DNA from: Cytomitobacter sp965233535
GTDB taxonomy: Bacteria; Pseudomonadota; Alphaproteobacteria; CAJXXZ01; 1604HC
Length of the DNA: 64,000 bases
Assembly: GCA_965233535.1 (NCBI GenBank)
Contig: OZ247489.1
Location: 372,001-436,000, forward strand
Direction: 5' to 3'
The notes under the pieces are model-generated. The model made no database searches, was not told where the DNA came from, and saw nothing but the letters and a program-made list of their open reading frames with translations. The position numbers and the translations under genes are program-made. Shown piece after piece: positions 35,770-44,806 of the stretch (its first letter is position 1; every line of letters begins with the position of its first letter).

Positions 35770-36504
35770 TTAACTATACCAATCTAGTAAAAATTTAACT
35801 GGTTTTTCTTTGAAACGTTTCATAATTTTACTTGAATCATCCAATAATGAATTCAAATTGTGTATGCTAGCGTTTAATTCTGGCATAGAAGTTGAGAAAA
35901 AATCATGTAAATGAGATTTATTACCTTGAAGTGAAAACTCAACTGTATTAAGTATTTTATTCATTTTTTCAGAAGCTTCAGCTAAATTGCTTAATATTTT
36001 ATTTACAGAATCTATGTCGATACTATTTAATTTTTTTACTAAATTTGATGATTGATCTGCTATCATTGGGGCTTTATTAAAAATTTGTGACATACCAGAT
36101 TTTTTTGATGGAATTTGAAGGTAATTATTTTTCATTTCCATTTTTCCCCTATTATCCACGTATACCAAATTAACATAACGATGTCCTGTAAATCCTTGAG
36201 ATTCTATTTGAGCAATTTTATTCTCTACATTAATAGTTTTTGATATAAAAATCACAATATTCACTGCGTCGCTTATAGAGTCTACAGAAATTTTCTTAAT
36301 GAACCCAATGTTAACTCCATTTAATAAAACAGGAGAACCAACCTCTAATCCACTAACATTTTCATTAAAAGTAACAATATAACTCTTACTTTTATCTATA
36401 TATTGATTTGCGTAATAACACATAGACACAGCAATTGGAAATATTGCAAATAATACGAATAATATAGATTTTAAATTAAAAAATTTCTGTCTAAAAGTTG
36501 ACAT
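35770..36504 (-). CDS. mlaD: MlaD-like MCE domain protein
   Basis: Substrate-binding component of the Mla-type phospholipid transporter, anchored in the inner membrane and facing the periplasm. It has an N-terminal membrane helix (about residues 12-32), then one MCE domain (YIVTFNENVSGLEVGSPVLL, with NGVNIGFIKKI following), then a helical tail (residues 130-240) longer than that of E. coli MlaD. It overlaps mlaF by 14 bases. The set E-F-D is complete; MlaB and MlaC are not adjacent. Confidence 0.88.
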   Translation of the reverse strand: MSTFRQKFFNLKSILFVLFAIFPIAVSMCYYANQYIDKSKSYIVTFNENVSGLEVGSPVLLNGVNIGFIKKISVDSISDAVNIVIFISKTINVENKIAQIESQGFTGHRYVNLVYVDNRGKMEMKNNYLQIPSKKSGMSQIFNKAPMIADQSSNLVKKLNSIDIDSVNKILSNLAEASEKMNKILNTVEFSLQGNKSHLHDFFSTSMPELNASIHNLNSLLDDSSKIMKRFKEKPVKFLLDWYS

Positions 36505-37171
36505 AACCGCTCTCCTTTATCTTTTGTTCACTTAATTCAATGATCGTCTTATTCTCTAATATACAGTATTTATGTGATTTAACAAAATTATGTGTAATAC
36601 ATATAACTGAAGTACTTGGGACTAAACTCCATATTAAATCTTGAAATTTTTGAGCACTAACTGCATCTAATCCTGAAAGTGGTTCATCTAAAATCAATAA
36701 TTCAGGGTCTACAGCTAATGCTCGTGCAAGCGCTGCTCGTTTTAACATTCCACCAGAAAGCATATGAGGATATTTATAGCAATCCTCCTCTGTTAAACCT
36801 ACCATTAATATTTTATTCATAGCTAATTGAAATGAAGTATCCCAGTCTAAATTAGCAATATAACGTAGTGGCATAGCGACATTTTCAAGAATATTATAAT
36901 CACTCAACAGTGCACTGTTTTGTGGTTGATATCCAATATTAAATTTTCTTAACTCCTTTGAAGATAATTGATTTTTCCAAAAAATATTACCAGATTTGAT
37001 TTTCAAAAAACCTAGTAAAATATTTGCAAATGAAGTCTTACCTACACCTGAGCGCCCCATTAAAGATATGATTTCTCCTTTCAAAAGTGTAAAATTCAAA
37101 TTATCATGAATATATTTATCACCAATATAAGTGACAATGTTTTTACATTCTAACAAAACATTCATTATCAT
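36491..37171 (-). CDS. mlaF: MlaF-like ABC transporter ATPase
   Basis: ATPase of the Mla lipid transporter. Walker A is GRSGVGKTSF near residue 34, the ABC signature HMLSGGMLKRAALARAL, and Walker B LLILDEPLSGLD; the switch histidine is in CITHN. I start at the ATG at 37171, which overlaps the mlaE stop as ATGA; another ATG lies six bases later. The product is 226 residues. Confidence 0.92.
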   Translation of the reverse strand: MIMNVLLECKNIVTYIGDKYIHDNLNFTLLKGEIISLMGRSGVGKTSFANILLGFLKIKSGNIFWKNQLSSKELRKFNIGYQPQNSALLSDYNILENVAMPLRYIANLDWDTSFQLAMNKILMVGLTEEDCYKYPHMLSGGMLKRAALARALAVDPELLILDEPLSGLDAVSAQKFQDLIWSLVPSTSVICITHNFVKSHKYCILENKTIIELSEQKIKESGYVNF

Positions 37172-38136
37172 ACCCCCATCTTTGTACATACAAACATTAC
37201 AATAAGATCAAATATAATAATTCCAGAAACAGAATACACTATAGATTTTATTGTCGCTTTACCAATATTTGCACTACCATGACTATATAGAACACCAGCA
37301 GCACACATCACTAATCCTATCCACCATCCAAAGATCACAGACTTTACTTGTGAAATAATGAAATTTGGCATATTAACGAAAGTCAACATATGATTTATTG
37401 AAAAAATTAAATTAAAATTAGATAGGCTTGAATATGCGATTGTTCCACATAATATTGCAAAAAATAAAGCATAAATATTCATCAGTGGAGCAACAACAAC
37501 AGATGCAATCCATTTTGGTTTTAAATATATATTTTCTCCTATATTCATTAAATTTAACATTTTTAGTTCAGAATTAATTTTTTGGCCTGCAATATTAGCT
37601 GTAATGGATGTTCCACACTTACTTGCTAATAATATTGCTGTCATAACAGGAATCATTTCTCTAAATATGAATGATACAAAGAAATGCATTGTGAAAACCT
37701 CAACACCTAAATAGTAAAGCTGTGAATAACCTTCTAAAACTATCGCAACCCCAAGAATTGCAGACATCATAGACACTAAAAATAAACTATTCACACTAAT
37801 ATTCAAAAATGCTGTTACAAAATAATTTTTGAAAGCTTCTTTTTGAGCTGAATTCATTGATAATTTTTTTAAGAATTTCCATTGCATTGAAAAAATTTTT
37901 ACAATAAAATCAAAAGATTCTTTAGATTCTTTGATATCAAAATCATGAATTTCTTTATTAATTTTTGTATTATGCTGATTAATTAATAGCATTATATTAT
38001 TAGATACTATTCCGTCAATTTGTACTTTATTATACTTAGTCATTATTTTTAAAAGTTGTGGAATATCATGTGTAGACCATGCACCTTCTAAAATCAAAAT
38101 ATCTTCCTTAGATCTATATCTTTGCATTAACCTCAT
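37168..38136 (-). CDS. mlaE: MlaE-like permease with an N-terminal STAS-like part
   Basis: Membrane subunit of the Mla lipid transporter. Residues about 1-75 look like a small STAS domain (VQIDGIVSNNIMLLIN), in place of a separate MlaB. The permease part (about 100-322) has FIFREMIPVMTAILLASKCG, then SELKMLNLMNIGENIYL, both typical of the MlaE family. It begins a short mlaE-mlaF-mlaD series, seven bases after mrpD. Confidence 0.9.
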   Translation of the reverse strand: MRLMQRYRSKEDILILEGAWSTHDIPQLLKIMTKYNKVQIDGIVSNNIMLLINQHNTKINKEIHDFDIKESKESFDFIVKIFSMQWKFLKKLSMNSAQKEAFKNYFVTAFLNISVNSLFLVSMMSAILGVAIVLEGYSQLYYLGVEVFTMHFFVSFIFREMIPVMTAILLASKCGTSITANIAGQKINSELKMLNLMNIGENIYLKPKWIASVVVAPLMNIYALFFAILCGTIAYSSLSNFNLIFSINHMLTFVNMPNFIISQVKSVIFGWWIGLVMCAAGVLYSHGSANIGKATIKSIVYSVSGIIIFDLIVMFVCTKMGV

Positions 38137-38143
38137 TATAAGC

Positions 38144-39376
38144 CTAAAAAGCTGAGATATAAATAAACGAAATAGAAAATACTTTAAAAACCCAACACAT
38201 TAGAATAATATGAACTAATAACGATAAATAAAACAAAATGGATTTCAAATTATTTTGCTCTTCTATATATTCAATATTCATAAATTTTTCCATTGATATA
38301 GCTGTGATAATATTTGAGATAATCAAAACCATCGCACTAATATAAAATTGCTTTGTAATTAAAAAATATAAAAATGTAAGTTTTGCTATAAATCCTGGAG
38401 TAATCGGAACTCCTATCAAAGATAGTGCAGCATACTTACAAATAAGAGATTTTTTATTTTGTGACATTGCAAACAAAGTAGATTTAGTCCAAATATGATG
38501 TGTAATATACAAAATGGTCAAACCATAATTCATATTATTTAAAGATTCAAAAGATGCTATCATTAAAATAATTCCTACTTGACTCATTATATGAAAACTT
38601 AGAATTTCTTTTTCTGTTTTAGACTTATATGCCAATAACGCACCTATAATAGCACTGAACATTCCAAATATATGTATAATCAATACGTTTGATAACCATG
38701 GCATCAAAACTATAATTGAGTAAATTGGTATTTTTGTGATCAAACCTCCAGCCCAAAATAATACTTTGTTTGATATATTTTTATATAATTTAATCCACAA
38801 ACCTAATGGATATACACTAGATTTCATAAGGAATCCTAATAACATTACATTTGCATTAAAAGAATTTTGTACATTATGAAAAATCCCTAAATGTCCCTGC
38901 TCTAAGTAAAAACAAGCAACACCAAAGAAAATCAAAAAACTAGCTAACATTTGATATTTTAAGTATTTTTTCCACTCTACAAATCCACTTTTTACTAAAG
39001 AATATATAAAACCTGCTAATATAACTTCATATCCAACATACATATTGAAAAAATCTGTTGTAGATGTGATTTTGTATATTCCATATAATGAGGTCAATAA
39101 TCCTATAGAATAATTTGGGTTTAATATAATAGCTATTATTGTAAGAATGCTTGATGATAAAGCTAAAAAGATTCCTATATAATTTGTATGAATTTGAATA
39201 AGCGTACTTTTAAATATAAAATGTTTATCCAGATAAATATCATAAATAAAAACCATACTTGCTATTAAAATTAGTGCTGTATGAATATAATGTGCTTTTT
39301 TAAAATCACATCGCTGTTGAATTACATGAATAAATATAGCGGAATATATAATTATAAGAGGAAGAATTGAAATCAT
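38144..39376 (-). CDS. mrpD: Mrp-type cation/proton antiporter subunit D
   Basis: Polytopic ion-translocating subunit, related to NuoM/NuoN of complex I. It keeps the key membrane glutamate in MYVGYEVILAGF and lysines in MKSSVYPLGLWIK and GGLITKIPIY, plus the histidine-bearing ILSFHIMSQVG. At 410 residues it is about 80-90 shorter than common MrpD. It follows mrpC with a four-base overlap. MrpD is preferred over a NuoN-type assignment because of the mrpB and mrpC genes upstream. Confidence 0.85.
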   Translation of the reverse strand: MISILPLIIIYSAIFIHVIQQRCDFKKAHYIHTALILIASMVFIYDIYLDKHFIFKSTLIQIHTNYIGIFLALSSSILTIIAIILNPNYSIGLLTSLYGIYKITSTTDFFNMYVGYEVILAGFIYSLVKSGFVEWKKYLKYQMLASFLIFFGVACFYLEQGHLGIFHNVQNSFNANVMLLGFLMKSSVYPLGLWIKLYKNISNKVLFWAGGLITKIPIYSIIVLMPWLSNVLIIHIFGMFSAIIGALLAYKSKTEKEILSFHIMSQVGIILMIASFESLNNMNYGLTILYITHHIWTKSTLFAMSQNKKSLICKYAALSLIGVPITPGFIAKLTFLYFLITKQFYISAMVLIISNIITAISMEKFMNIEYIEEQNNLKSILFYLSLLVHIILMCWVFKVFSISFIYISAF

Positions 39377-39588
39377 TTTTTTAACAACAATGCTACCATG
39401 CCTAAACTGATTACTATTGAGGTTAGTATTAGAGATTGGCCTAATAAATTATTATGTTGATTAACAGACAGAACAAATAAATTAATTGATTGACCAACTA
39501 AAACATATCCTAATATTTGAATATTGCTTTGTTGCATGATGAAATAAACTCCAAAAGTCATTAATAAAAAGCATCCTGTAATTAACAT
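39373..39588 (-). CDS. mrpC: Mrp-type antiporter subunit C, shortened
   Basis: NuoK-like membrane subunit. The start GVYFIMQQSNIQILGYVLVG and the late LGQSLILTSIVISLGM match the first and last parts of MrpC, but only 71 residues are present where about 110 are usual; the loop between the second and third membrane segments is trimmed to a few residues. The frame is intact and coupled to both neighbours, so a compact working form is more likely than a pseudogene. Confidence 0.78.
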   Translation of the reverse strand: MLITGCFLLMTFGVYFIMQQSNIQILGYVLVGQSINLFVLSVNQHNNLLGQSLILTSIVISLGMVALLLKK

Positions 39589-40040
39589 TTATGCTCCATC
39601 ATTGTTTTCGTTGAAACAAGAACAACCAATGCTACCGCTAAATCAAAAAGCCACTTCTGATTTAAACATGCTATATGTAAATCATAATTCATCATATATA
39701 GAAAAAGTGAACTCAAAAATGCAAATAAAATGATACCATATAAATAAATAAGCTTATTTAGTTTTGAAACAAATTTATACTGATTTGTTTTTTTAGGAAA
39801 ATTATTTTGATAAGTTCCTAATGCAAATAGTACACCTGCAGTAAATCCACCACTTACTTCAAAAGGCAATGAGATATAAAATCCAATTAAAATTGAAAAA
39901 AGCTTTGCTGAAATGAAATATGAAATACATAAAGTGAATATTTGGATAATAGGAGTGAAAGTCATAATATTTTCAGTTTTCAATAAACAAGATATGCCAG
40001 ATCCAATACAAATGTTACTTAAAAAATTTATAATCAACAT
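39582..40040 (-). CDS. mrpB: Mrp-type antiporter subunit B
   Basis: A 152-residue membrane protein with four predicted membrane segments. The family signature is SGGFTAGVLFALGTYQ near residue 63. It starts one base after the ftsB stop and overlaps mrpC by seven bases. MrpA, E, F and G are not in the window, so the complex is either completed by genes elsewhere or reduced. Confidence 0.8.
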   Translation of the reverse strand: MLIINFLSNICIGSGISCLLKTENIMTFTPIIQIFTLCISYFISAKLFSILIGFYISLPFEVSGGFTAGVLFALGTYQNNFPKKTNQYKFVSKLNKLIYLYGIILFAFLSSLFLYMMNYDLHIACLNQKWLFDLAVALVVLVSTKTMMEHKC

Positions 40041-40041
40041 T

Positions 40042-40299
40042 TTAATGCAGTAAAATTTTTGACTTCATGGGAGAATATCCTAATATCCACATTGCTTTAG
40101 TTTCTAATAAATCTTGCATTACATTTACACTTAAATTATGAATTTGACTATTTAACTCAGAAATTTGCTTTTCAAGATCAGTTTTTTCACTATACAAACT
40201 TATCAATTCTTTCCTATTAGACTGAAGTGTCCAATAATTTTTTAAATTCGTCCAAGATAAAAATATCACACTGGATACTATCAACGCATTTTTAATCAT
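40042..40299 (-). CDS. ftsB: FtsB/DivIC-like septum formation initiator
   Basis: Small bitopic division protein that works with FtsL and FtsQ. The ATG at 40299 (AAGGA five bases upstream) gives 85 residues: a membrane helix (about 2-22), a coiled coil (LISLYSEKTDLEKQISELNS) and a C-terminal segment QDLLETKAMWILGYSP that matches the FtsB/DivIC ending. The frame runs upstream into accA, but that extension lacks a ribosome site. It overlaps accA by eight bases. Confidence 0.8.
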   Translation of the reverse strand: MIKNALIVSSVIFLSWTNLKNYWTLQSNRKELISLYSEKTDLEKQISELNSQIHNLSVNVMQDLLETKAMWILGYSPMKSKILLH

Positions 40300-41245
40300 A
40301 AAAATCCTTATTTCCCATATCAATAAATCTTTTTCTTCGATTCTTTTTCAATAAATCCGCATCTTGTCCAACTAATTTATTCAGATGTTTGATAATATAA
40401 CGTTTAGTCATTTGCATAGATTCATCTCGGAATTTGTGTGCACCACCTGTAGGTTCTGGAATAATTTCAGTAATCACACCAAATTTATACAAATCTTGTG
40501 CTGTCAACTTTTGAGATTCTGCTGCTTGTTGTTTATATTGTTGGTCTTTCCATAAAATTGCTGCACATCCCTCAGGTGAAATAATTGAATAAATAGAGTG
40601 TTCTAACATAAGTAATACATTTGATACAGCCAAAGAAATTGCTCCTCCAGAACCACCTTCTCCAATAATCACACTTACTATTGGAACTTCTAAATCTGTA
40701 GATAATTCCATACATTTTGCAAGAACATGCCCTTGCCCTTTTTCTTCTGCACTAACACCCGGGTAGGCTCCACTTGTATCAACTAATGTAATGACAGGAA
40801 TCTTAAGTTCATTTGCTGTTTCCATTAATCTATAAGCTTTTTTATATCCATGAGGAGAAGCCATTCCAAAATTATGTTTAATTCTGCTTTTAATATCGTG
40901 CCCTTTTTCATGAGCAATAACCATTACAGCTTGACCGTCTAATATAGCAATTCCACCTATAATCGCGTTATCATTTTCATTATACCTGTCTCCTGATAAC
41001 TCAAAGAAATCAGAAAAAATAGCATTAATATAATCTAATCCATGAGGTCTTTTTGGGTGACGGGCAACCTCTACTTTTTGCCACGGAGTTAAATTTTTAT
41101 ATAACTTCTCTAACTCTCCCATAAGATGCTTTTCTAGGTTCACAACTTCTTTAAAAGTTTGATCTCCACCATCTGTAATAGATTTTAGTTCAGCAATCTT
41201 TTTTTCGATTTGGTACAAATTTTCTTCAAACTGTAATACATGCAT
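40292..41245 (-). CDS. accA: Acetyl-CoA carboxylase carboxyltransferase alpha subunit
   Basis: Part of the enzyme that makes malonyl-CoA for fatty acid synthesis. Family marks are the N-terminal coil LYQIEKKIAELKS, RPHGLDYINAIF, GGIAILDGQAV, MASPHGYKKAYRLME, GAYPGVSAEEKGQ and GEGGSGGAISLAVSN. The length, 317 residues, is standard. It indicates own fatty acid synthesis, in line with plsY, psd and pssA. Confidence 0.95.
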   Translation of the reverse strand: MHVLQFEENLYQIEKKIAELKSITDGGDQTFKEVVNLEKHLMGELEKLYKNLTPWQKVEVARHPKRPHGLDYINAIFSDFFELSGDRYNENDNAIIGGIAILDGQAVMVIAHEKGHDIKSRIKHNFGMASPHGYKKAYRLMETANELKIPVITLVDTSGAYPGVSAEEKGQGHVLAKCMELSTDLEVPIVSVIIGEGGSGGAISLAVSNVLLMLEHSIYSIISPEGCAAILWKDQQYKQQAAESQKLTAQDLYKFGVITEIIPEPTGGAHKFRDESMQMTKRYIIKHLNKLVGQDADLLKKNRRKRFIDMGNKDFYD

Positions 41246-41284
41246 AATTTACACAATTAGTAACATTTTTTTCACAAAAAAGCA

Positions 41285-42292
41285 CTATTCCATTATATCC
41301 ATAAATGAGCTTTCTAATTTTTTATCTTCAATTTGCACATAACGACTTGTTGTGTCCAAATTTTTATGCCCCAAAACTTCTTGCAAAACTTTTAAATTAC
41401 AATCATTTGCCAAAACATGTGAAGCAAAGCTATGTCTCAAACTATGAGGAGTCAATACCTGACTAATATTATGCTTTCGCCTCCATTTTAATAAAATATG
41501 AGCACAAGTTTGAGCGCTTAAACGTGCATAAGCTTTCCCTATAAATAGAGGAGAATCATTATTAGATTCTATTGGGTATATTTGTAAGTATTCTTCAACC
41601 CAATTTCTTACCATGCTCAATATAGGAACTTTTCTTACAACTTTCCCTTTTCCTATGATTTCTAGACTTTCTGCATCAGGTTTCCAATCTTTGAAATTTA
41701 AAGTCAGAGCTTCATTTATACGCATTCCACTTCCATATAAAAGGCTCCATAATGCTCTATTTCTATATGAAATCCAAGTTCCATCTACTTTAAGTAAATC
41801 ATCTATAATATCTTTTGGTACTGGCTTAGGGAACGTCTTTGGTGTTTTAATATTTAAACTTGCAAAGACATCTTTATATTTTAAAAAATTAAAAAAACTC
41901 CTCCAAGTGGATATTAATCTAGTTTGTGAAAATGGACTGATATTGCTTTGCTTTCGTTTAGAGTAAAGAGCACGAAAATCTAACCTTGTTAATTGTTCTA
42001 AAGTTTTTAAACTTATATCTTGATTTTTATATTCAACAAAAAAATCTACCGAAAGCTTTAAATCATACAAATACGACATTACTGTATTAATTTGTTTTGA
42101 TTCTTTATAAAGTAAGTTATAAACAAAATCTTCAATTTTATGCTTCACATCTTCACAAGCATTTAAAGAGTTAAGTATTTTAGCTACTTCAGTATATTTT
42201 AGATCATTGAGAAATTCATAACGATTGTGTAATTTTTTGTTCAAATTATCGGATGAAATTGATTGAGTGTTTGCAACAAAATTATTTTGCAA
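41285..42292 (-). CDS. Tyrosine recombinase XerC/XerD
   Basis: Site-specific recombinase that resolves chromosome dimers at dif. All catalytic residues are visible: Arg in GSGMRINEALTL, Lys in GKGKVVRKVP, His-x-x-Arg in PHSLRHSFASHV, His in VLGHKNL and Tyr in TSRYVQI. An N-terminal SAM-like core-binding domain (about 35-150) precedes them. At 335 residues it is about 30 longer than usual at the N-terminus. XerC versus XerD cannot be settled. It overlaps tal by 11 bases, and nothing suggests a mobile element integrase. Confidence 0.9.
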   Translation of the reverse strand: MQNNFVANTQSISSDNLNKKLHNRYEFLNDLKYTEVAKILNSLNACEDVKHKIEDFVYNLLYKESKQINTVMSYLYDLKLSVDFFVEYKNQDISLKTLEQLTRLDFRALYSKRKQSNISPFSQTRLISTWRSFFNFLKYKDVFASLNIKTPKTFPKPVPKDIIDDLLKVDGTWISYRNRALWSLLYGSGMRINEALTLNFKDWKPDAESLEIIGKGKVVRKVPILSMVRNWVEEYLQIYPIESNNDSPLFIGKAYARLSAQTCAHILLKWRRKHNISQVLTPHSLRHSFASHVLANDCNLKVLQEVLGHKNLDTTSRYVQIEDKKLESSFMDIME

Positions 42293-42932
42293 AATCTACC
42301 ACATCCTTTTTAGTGACTTCTTTAGAAAAATCTATTATTCCTTTTTCTGTTAATTCATGATCAAACATTTCTTTAATGATTTTAGGTGAAATAGTTGAAA
42401 TATGAGCACCAGCTATTGCAGCTTTTTCTGCATGAATACAATTTCTAATTGACGCAGCTATAATTTCTGTATCAATATTATTTATTTCGTATAATTCTCT
42501 AATATTTGTAATAAGCTCAAAAGGATCTACCCCATAATCTTCTAATCTTCCAACAAAAACAGAAACATACTTTGCACCTAATTGACCTGCAAGAATAGCT
42601 TGATTCAAAGTGAAAACTAAAGTTACATTAACATCCAAACCTTTATCAATAAATGGACTTAAAATTTCAAAACATTCAATTTTTGGGGGAACTTTTAAAA
42701 TCAATCTATCTTGATGTTCATATACTCTTTTCACTTCATTTATGAAATCACTATTTAAACAATCTTTCGGTTGATAACTCACTTGATGCCCTGTAAATTC
42801 GTTTATTTTAAGAGAAGTTTCAAAAGCACTTTCTTTCAATAAATTTGGATTAGTTGTAACACCAGAGATTAAACCCATATCAGAAAGATTTGATAGTTCA
42901 AATAAATCAGCAGAGTCAGCAAAAATTAACAT
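42282..42932 (-). CDS. tal: Transaldolase, short (TalC/fructose-6-phosphate aldolase-like) type
   Basis: Moves a dihydroxyacetone unit between sugar phosphates in the non-oxidative pentose phosphate pathway. The 216-residue form has GLISGVTTNPNLL, the Schiff-base lysine in LILKVPP, NVTLVFTLNQAILA and SVFVGRLEDYG. The ATG at 42932 is chosen over a TTG at 42950 because a TATAAT box ends six bases before the ATG. It is divergent from rpiB, another enzyme of the same pathway, across 81 bases. Confidence 0.9.
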   Translation of the reverse strand: MLIFADSADLFELSNLSDMGLISGVTTNPNLLKESAFETSLKINEFTGHQVSYQPKDCLNSDFINEVKRVYEHQDRLILKVPPKIECFEILSPFIDKGLDVNVTLVFTLNQAILAGQLGAKYVSVFVGRLEDYGVDPFELITNIRELYEINNIDTEIIAASIRNCIHAEKAAIAGAHISTISPKIIKEMFDHELTEKGIIDFSKEVTKKDVVDFAK

Positions 42933-42938
42933 GAGACC

Positions 42939-42967
42939 ATTATAAATCAAAAGAAAAACATTGAAAA
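42939..42967 (-). promoter_or_regulatory. Candidate tal promoter, leaderless geometry
   Basis: On the minus strand, TTTTCA (42967-42962) and TATAAT (42944-42939) are 17 bases apart; the -10 box ends six bases before the tal ATG, with no ribosome site between. Confidence 0.55.
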
Positions 42968-43013
42968 GAAGCTACATAGCTATCAAAAATCTTACTATAC
43001 GTTACTATAAATC

Positions 43014-43433
43014 ATGAATATTATAATAGGATCTGATCATCGTGGATTTGAATTAAAAGAATATATATTAAAAAACTTCAAGCATGAGATGTATGATTTA
43101 GGTTGTTACGATAATTCAGAAATAGATTTTGTAGATATCGTCTTTGATATGATGAGCAAGTGGACAAATGACTCTATAGGGATTTTAATTTGCAAAACAG
43201 GAATTGGGATGAGCATTTGCGCTAATAGGTTTCCAAATATCAGGGCAGCAATTTGCAAAACGGTTGATGATGTTATTTCAGCAAGATCTCATAATAATGC
43301 AAATGTAATTATACTTGGGGCTCAAAATGAAAATGATGATATTTTAACTATGCTTGATAATTTTTTGAATATAAACTTTGACTCAGACACAAAATATGGA
43401 AAACGCGTCGATAAAATCAATAATATAAAATAA
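43014..43433 (+). CDS. rpiB: Ribose-5-phosphate isomerase B
   Basis: Interconverts ribose 5-phosphate and ribulose 5-phosphate. The LacAB/RpiB fold is shown by IIGSDHRGFELKEYI at the start, the anion-binding CKTGIGMSICANRFPNIRAA segment with its active cysteine, and ARSHNNANVIILGA. The length, 139 residues, is typical. No ribosome site is evident; TACTAT ends five bases before the ATG. Confidence 0.93.
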   Translation: MNIIIGSDHRGFELKEYILKNFKHEMYDLGCYDNSEIDFVDIVFDMMSKWTNDSIGILICKTGIGMSICANRFPNIRAAICKTVDDVISARSHNNANVIILGAQNENDDILTMLDNFLNINFDSDTKYGKRVDKINNIK

Positions 43434-43476
43434 TTCTAAAAATAGCTGTAATAAACATAAACTCAAATATATGAAT

Positions 43477-44676
43477 TTATTGCATAAATATGGCAGCTCC
43501 ACCATTGTTCAGATGGGAACGCGGTGCTGTCATTCTTATAGTAGGAATCATACAGTCATCCATATTAGCGCCATTACATAAACTTATAGTGATAGAAGTT
43601 ATAATATCATGATATTCTTGCATGCTTCGTAATGATTGATGTGTATTAGAATAGCGCATTTCTCTATCATTATCAGACATAAATTTTATCAACCTATTTG
43701 ATGACTTTTTATTACTTATAAATGAAAAGCCTTTCATCCAAATTGAATAACATTCTGAGTTATAACGTAATTCTGTAAGATCATACATTATATTAGAATT
43801 ATAATCTCTTTCTTCTTTATATTCTTTTTCAAACAGATATAATTTGATTTTATTGTGACTATGCATCATATACATAAACATATGTGCAATTCCAATATAA
43901 ATTTGCCCGCTCATATTGTAATATATAGCATCATGATAACTTTCATCATAAAGTTCAACTTTTTTCTTTAGTTGAAGATTTGGATAAATTAATACACGCT
44001 CTACAGCATTTAAGAAATTGGCATTATTTTTACAAATCATAAATTTATTCTCAAATCCTTCAGCACCACCTTGAGGATGAGAACCAGATCCCATGTCATT
44101 ACGCAGCATAACAAACCCAATTTTATCTAAAAATTTATTTGTTTGCTTAGTGAAGATGTATTTTTTATTTTCTGGCTGAACATTTAAATCTGAATAAATA
44201 AAATATTCACATTCTTTTGCACGAAGCAAATCCCTCGCAATAATAAATCTTAACAAATCTACTCGATAATATATATTAACTGGATTTTCAAAAAAATCAG
44301 GATGTTTAACAACATCATCAAGAACACGAATATCTCTTAATTTAACTTTTTTATCACATTTAGCAATTGATTTTATTTTTTCTTTCGTATTAACAACCGC
44401 TGACTCCACAGCTGTATTGCTATCATACCAAATATTAACTTGTGCATTTGGATTCTTATGAGACCATCCATTTACAGATTTTTCAAATTGATCTTCTTGA
44501 TTAGAAGGAACAATATAGTTAAAATCATTACACTTTTCATTAATCCACATTAAGTTTATTGATATATCACTTGCATGCATCGCAATACCATAAAATAATA
44601 CTATTTTCAGTTTTGCTACATTTTTTACTGTATTAAATATTTTAAACATAAAGGTGAGGTTATCAGAAAAAATCAC
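43477..44676 (-). CDS. Predicted secreted glycosyltransferase (toxin/GT32-like)
   Basis: A 399-residue protein. Residues about 10-35 form a signal peptide-like stretch (KLKIVLFYGIAMHA, then SD). The following fold resembles GT-A enzymes of the GT32/large clostridial toxin type: INLMWINEK at the first strand, NAQVNIWYDSN, then YYRVDLLRFIIARDLL (sugar-nucleotide Asp and Arg) and EYFIYSDLNVQP, where Asp-Leu-Asn takes the place of Asp-X-Asp. A later GGAEGFENKFMI also fits. The start is a GTG nine bases after AAGAAGG. A role as effector acting on the host is inference. Confidence 0.6.
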   Translation of the reverse strand: MIFSDNLTFMFKIFNTVKNVAKLKIVLFYGIAMHASDISINLMWINEKCNDFNYIVPSNQEDQFEKSVNGWSHKNPNAQVNIWYDSNTAVESAVVNTKEKIKSIAKCDKKVKLRDIRVLDDVVKHPDFFENPVNIYYRVDLLRFIIARDLLRAKECEYFIYSDLNVQPENKKYIFTKQTNKFLDKIGFVMLRNDMGSGSHPQGGAEGFENKFMICKNNANFLNAVERVLIYPNLQLKKKVELYDESYHDAIYYNMSGQIYIGIAHMFMYMMHSHNKIKLYLFEKEYKEERDYNSNIMYDLTELRYNSECYSIWMKGFSFISNKKSSNRLIKFMSDNDREMRYSNTHQSLRSMQEYHDIITSITISLCNGANMDDCMIPTIRMTAPRSHLNNGGAAIFMQ

Positions 44677-44785
44677 TTTTTCATACCTTCTTTAAAATTT
44701 AGATATTTACTTTCTTAGTTATTTGATTCGAGCAAAAGCTGGTTCAACAAATCACCTTTCTATTGTTGTAAATTTGATCTTTTTG

Positions 44786-44806
44786 GTTGATCGGAAAAAG
44801 CGGGAT
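44786..44806. repeat. Partial copy of the tRNA-Ser 3' end
   Basis: This stretch matches 44860-44880 (3' end of tRNA-Ser plus six flanking bases) at 18 of 21 positions, in the same orientation, 74 bases apart. It could be a remnant of a duplication or a former attachment-site repeat; it also forms one arm of the terminator-like hairpin, so selection for the stem is an alternative. Confidence 0.4.

Noticed and set aside
39373..39588. mrpC as a pseudogene
   Set aside because: Although only 71 residues long, it keeps both family ends in frame and overlaps both neighbours as an intact gene would.
41285..42292. Integrase of the phage-type cluster
   Set aside because: The protein looks like housekeeping XerC/XerD, lies 24 kb from the cluster and is embedded in a metabolic operon.
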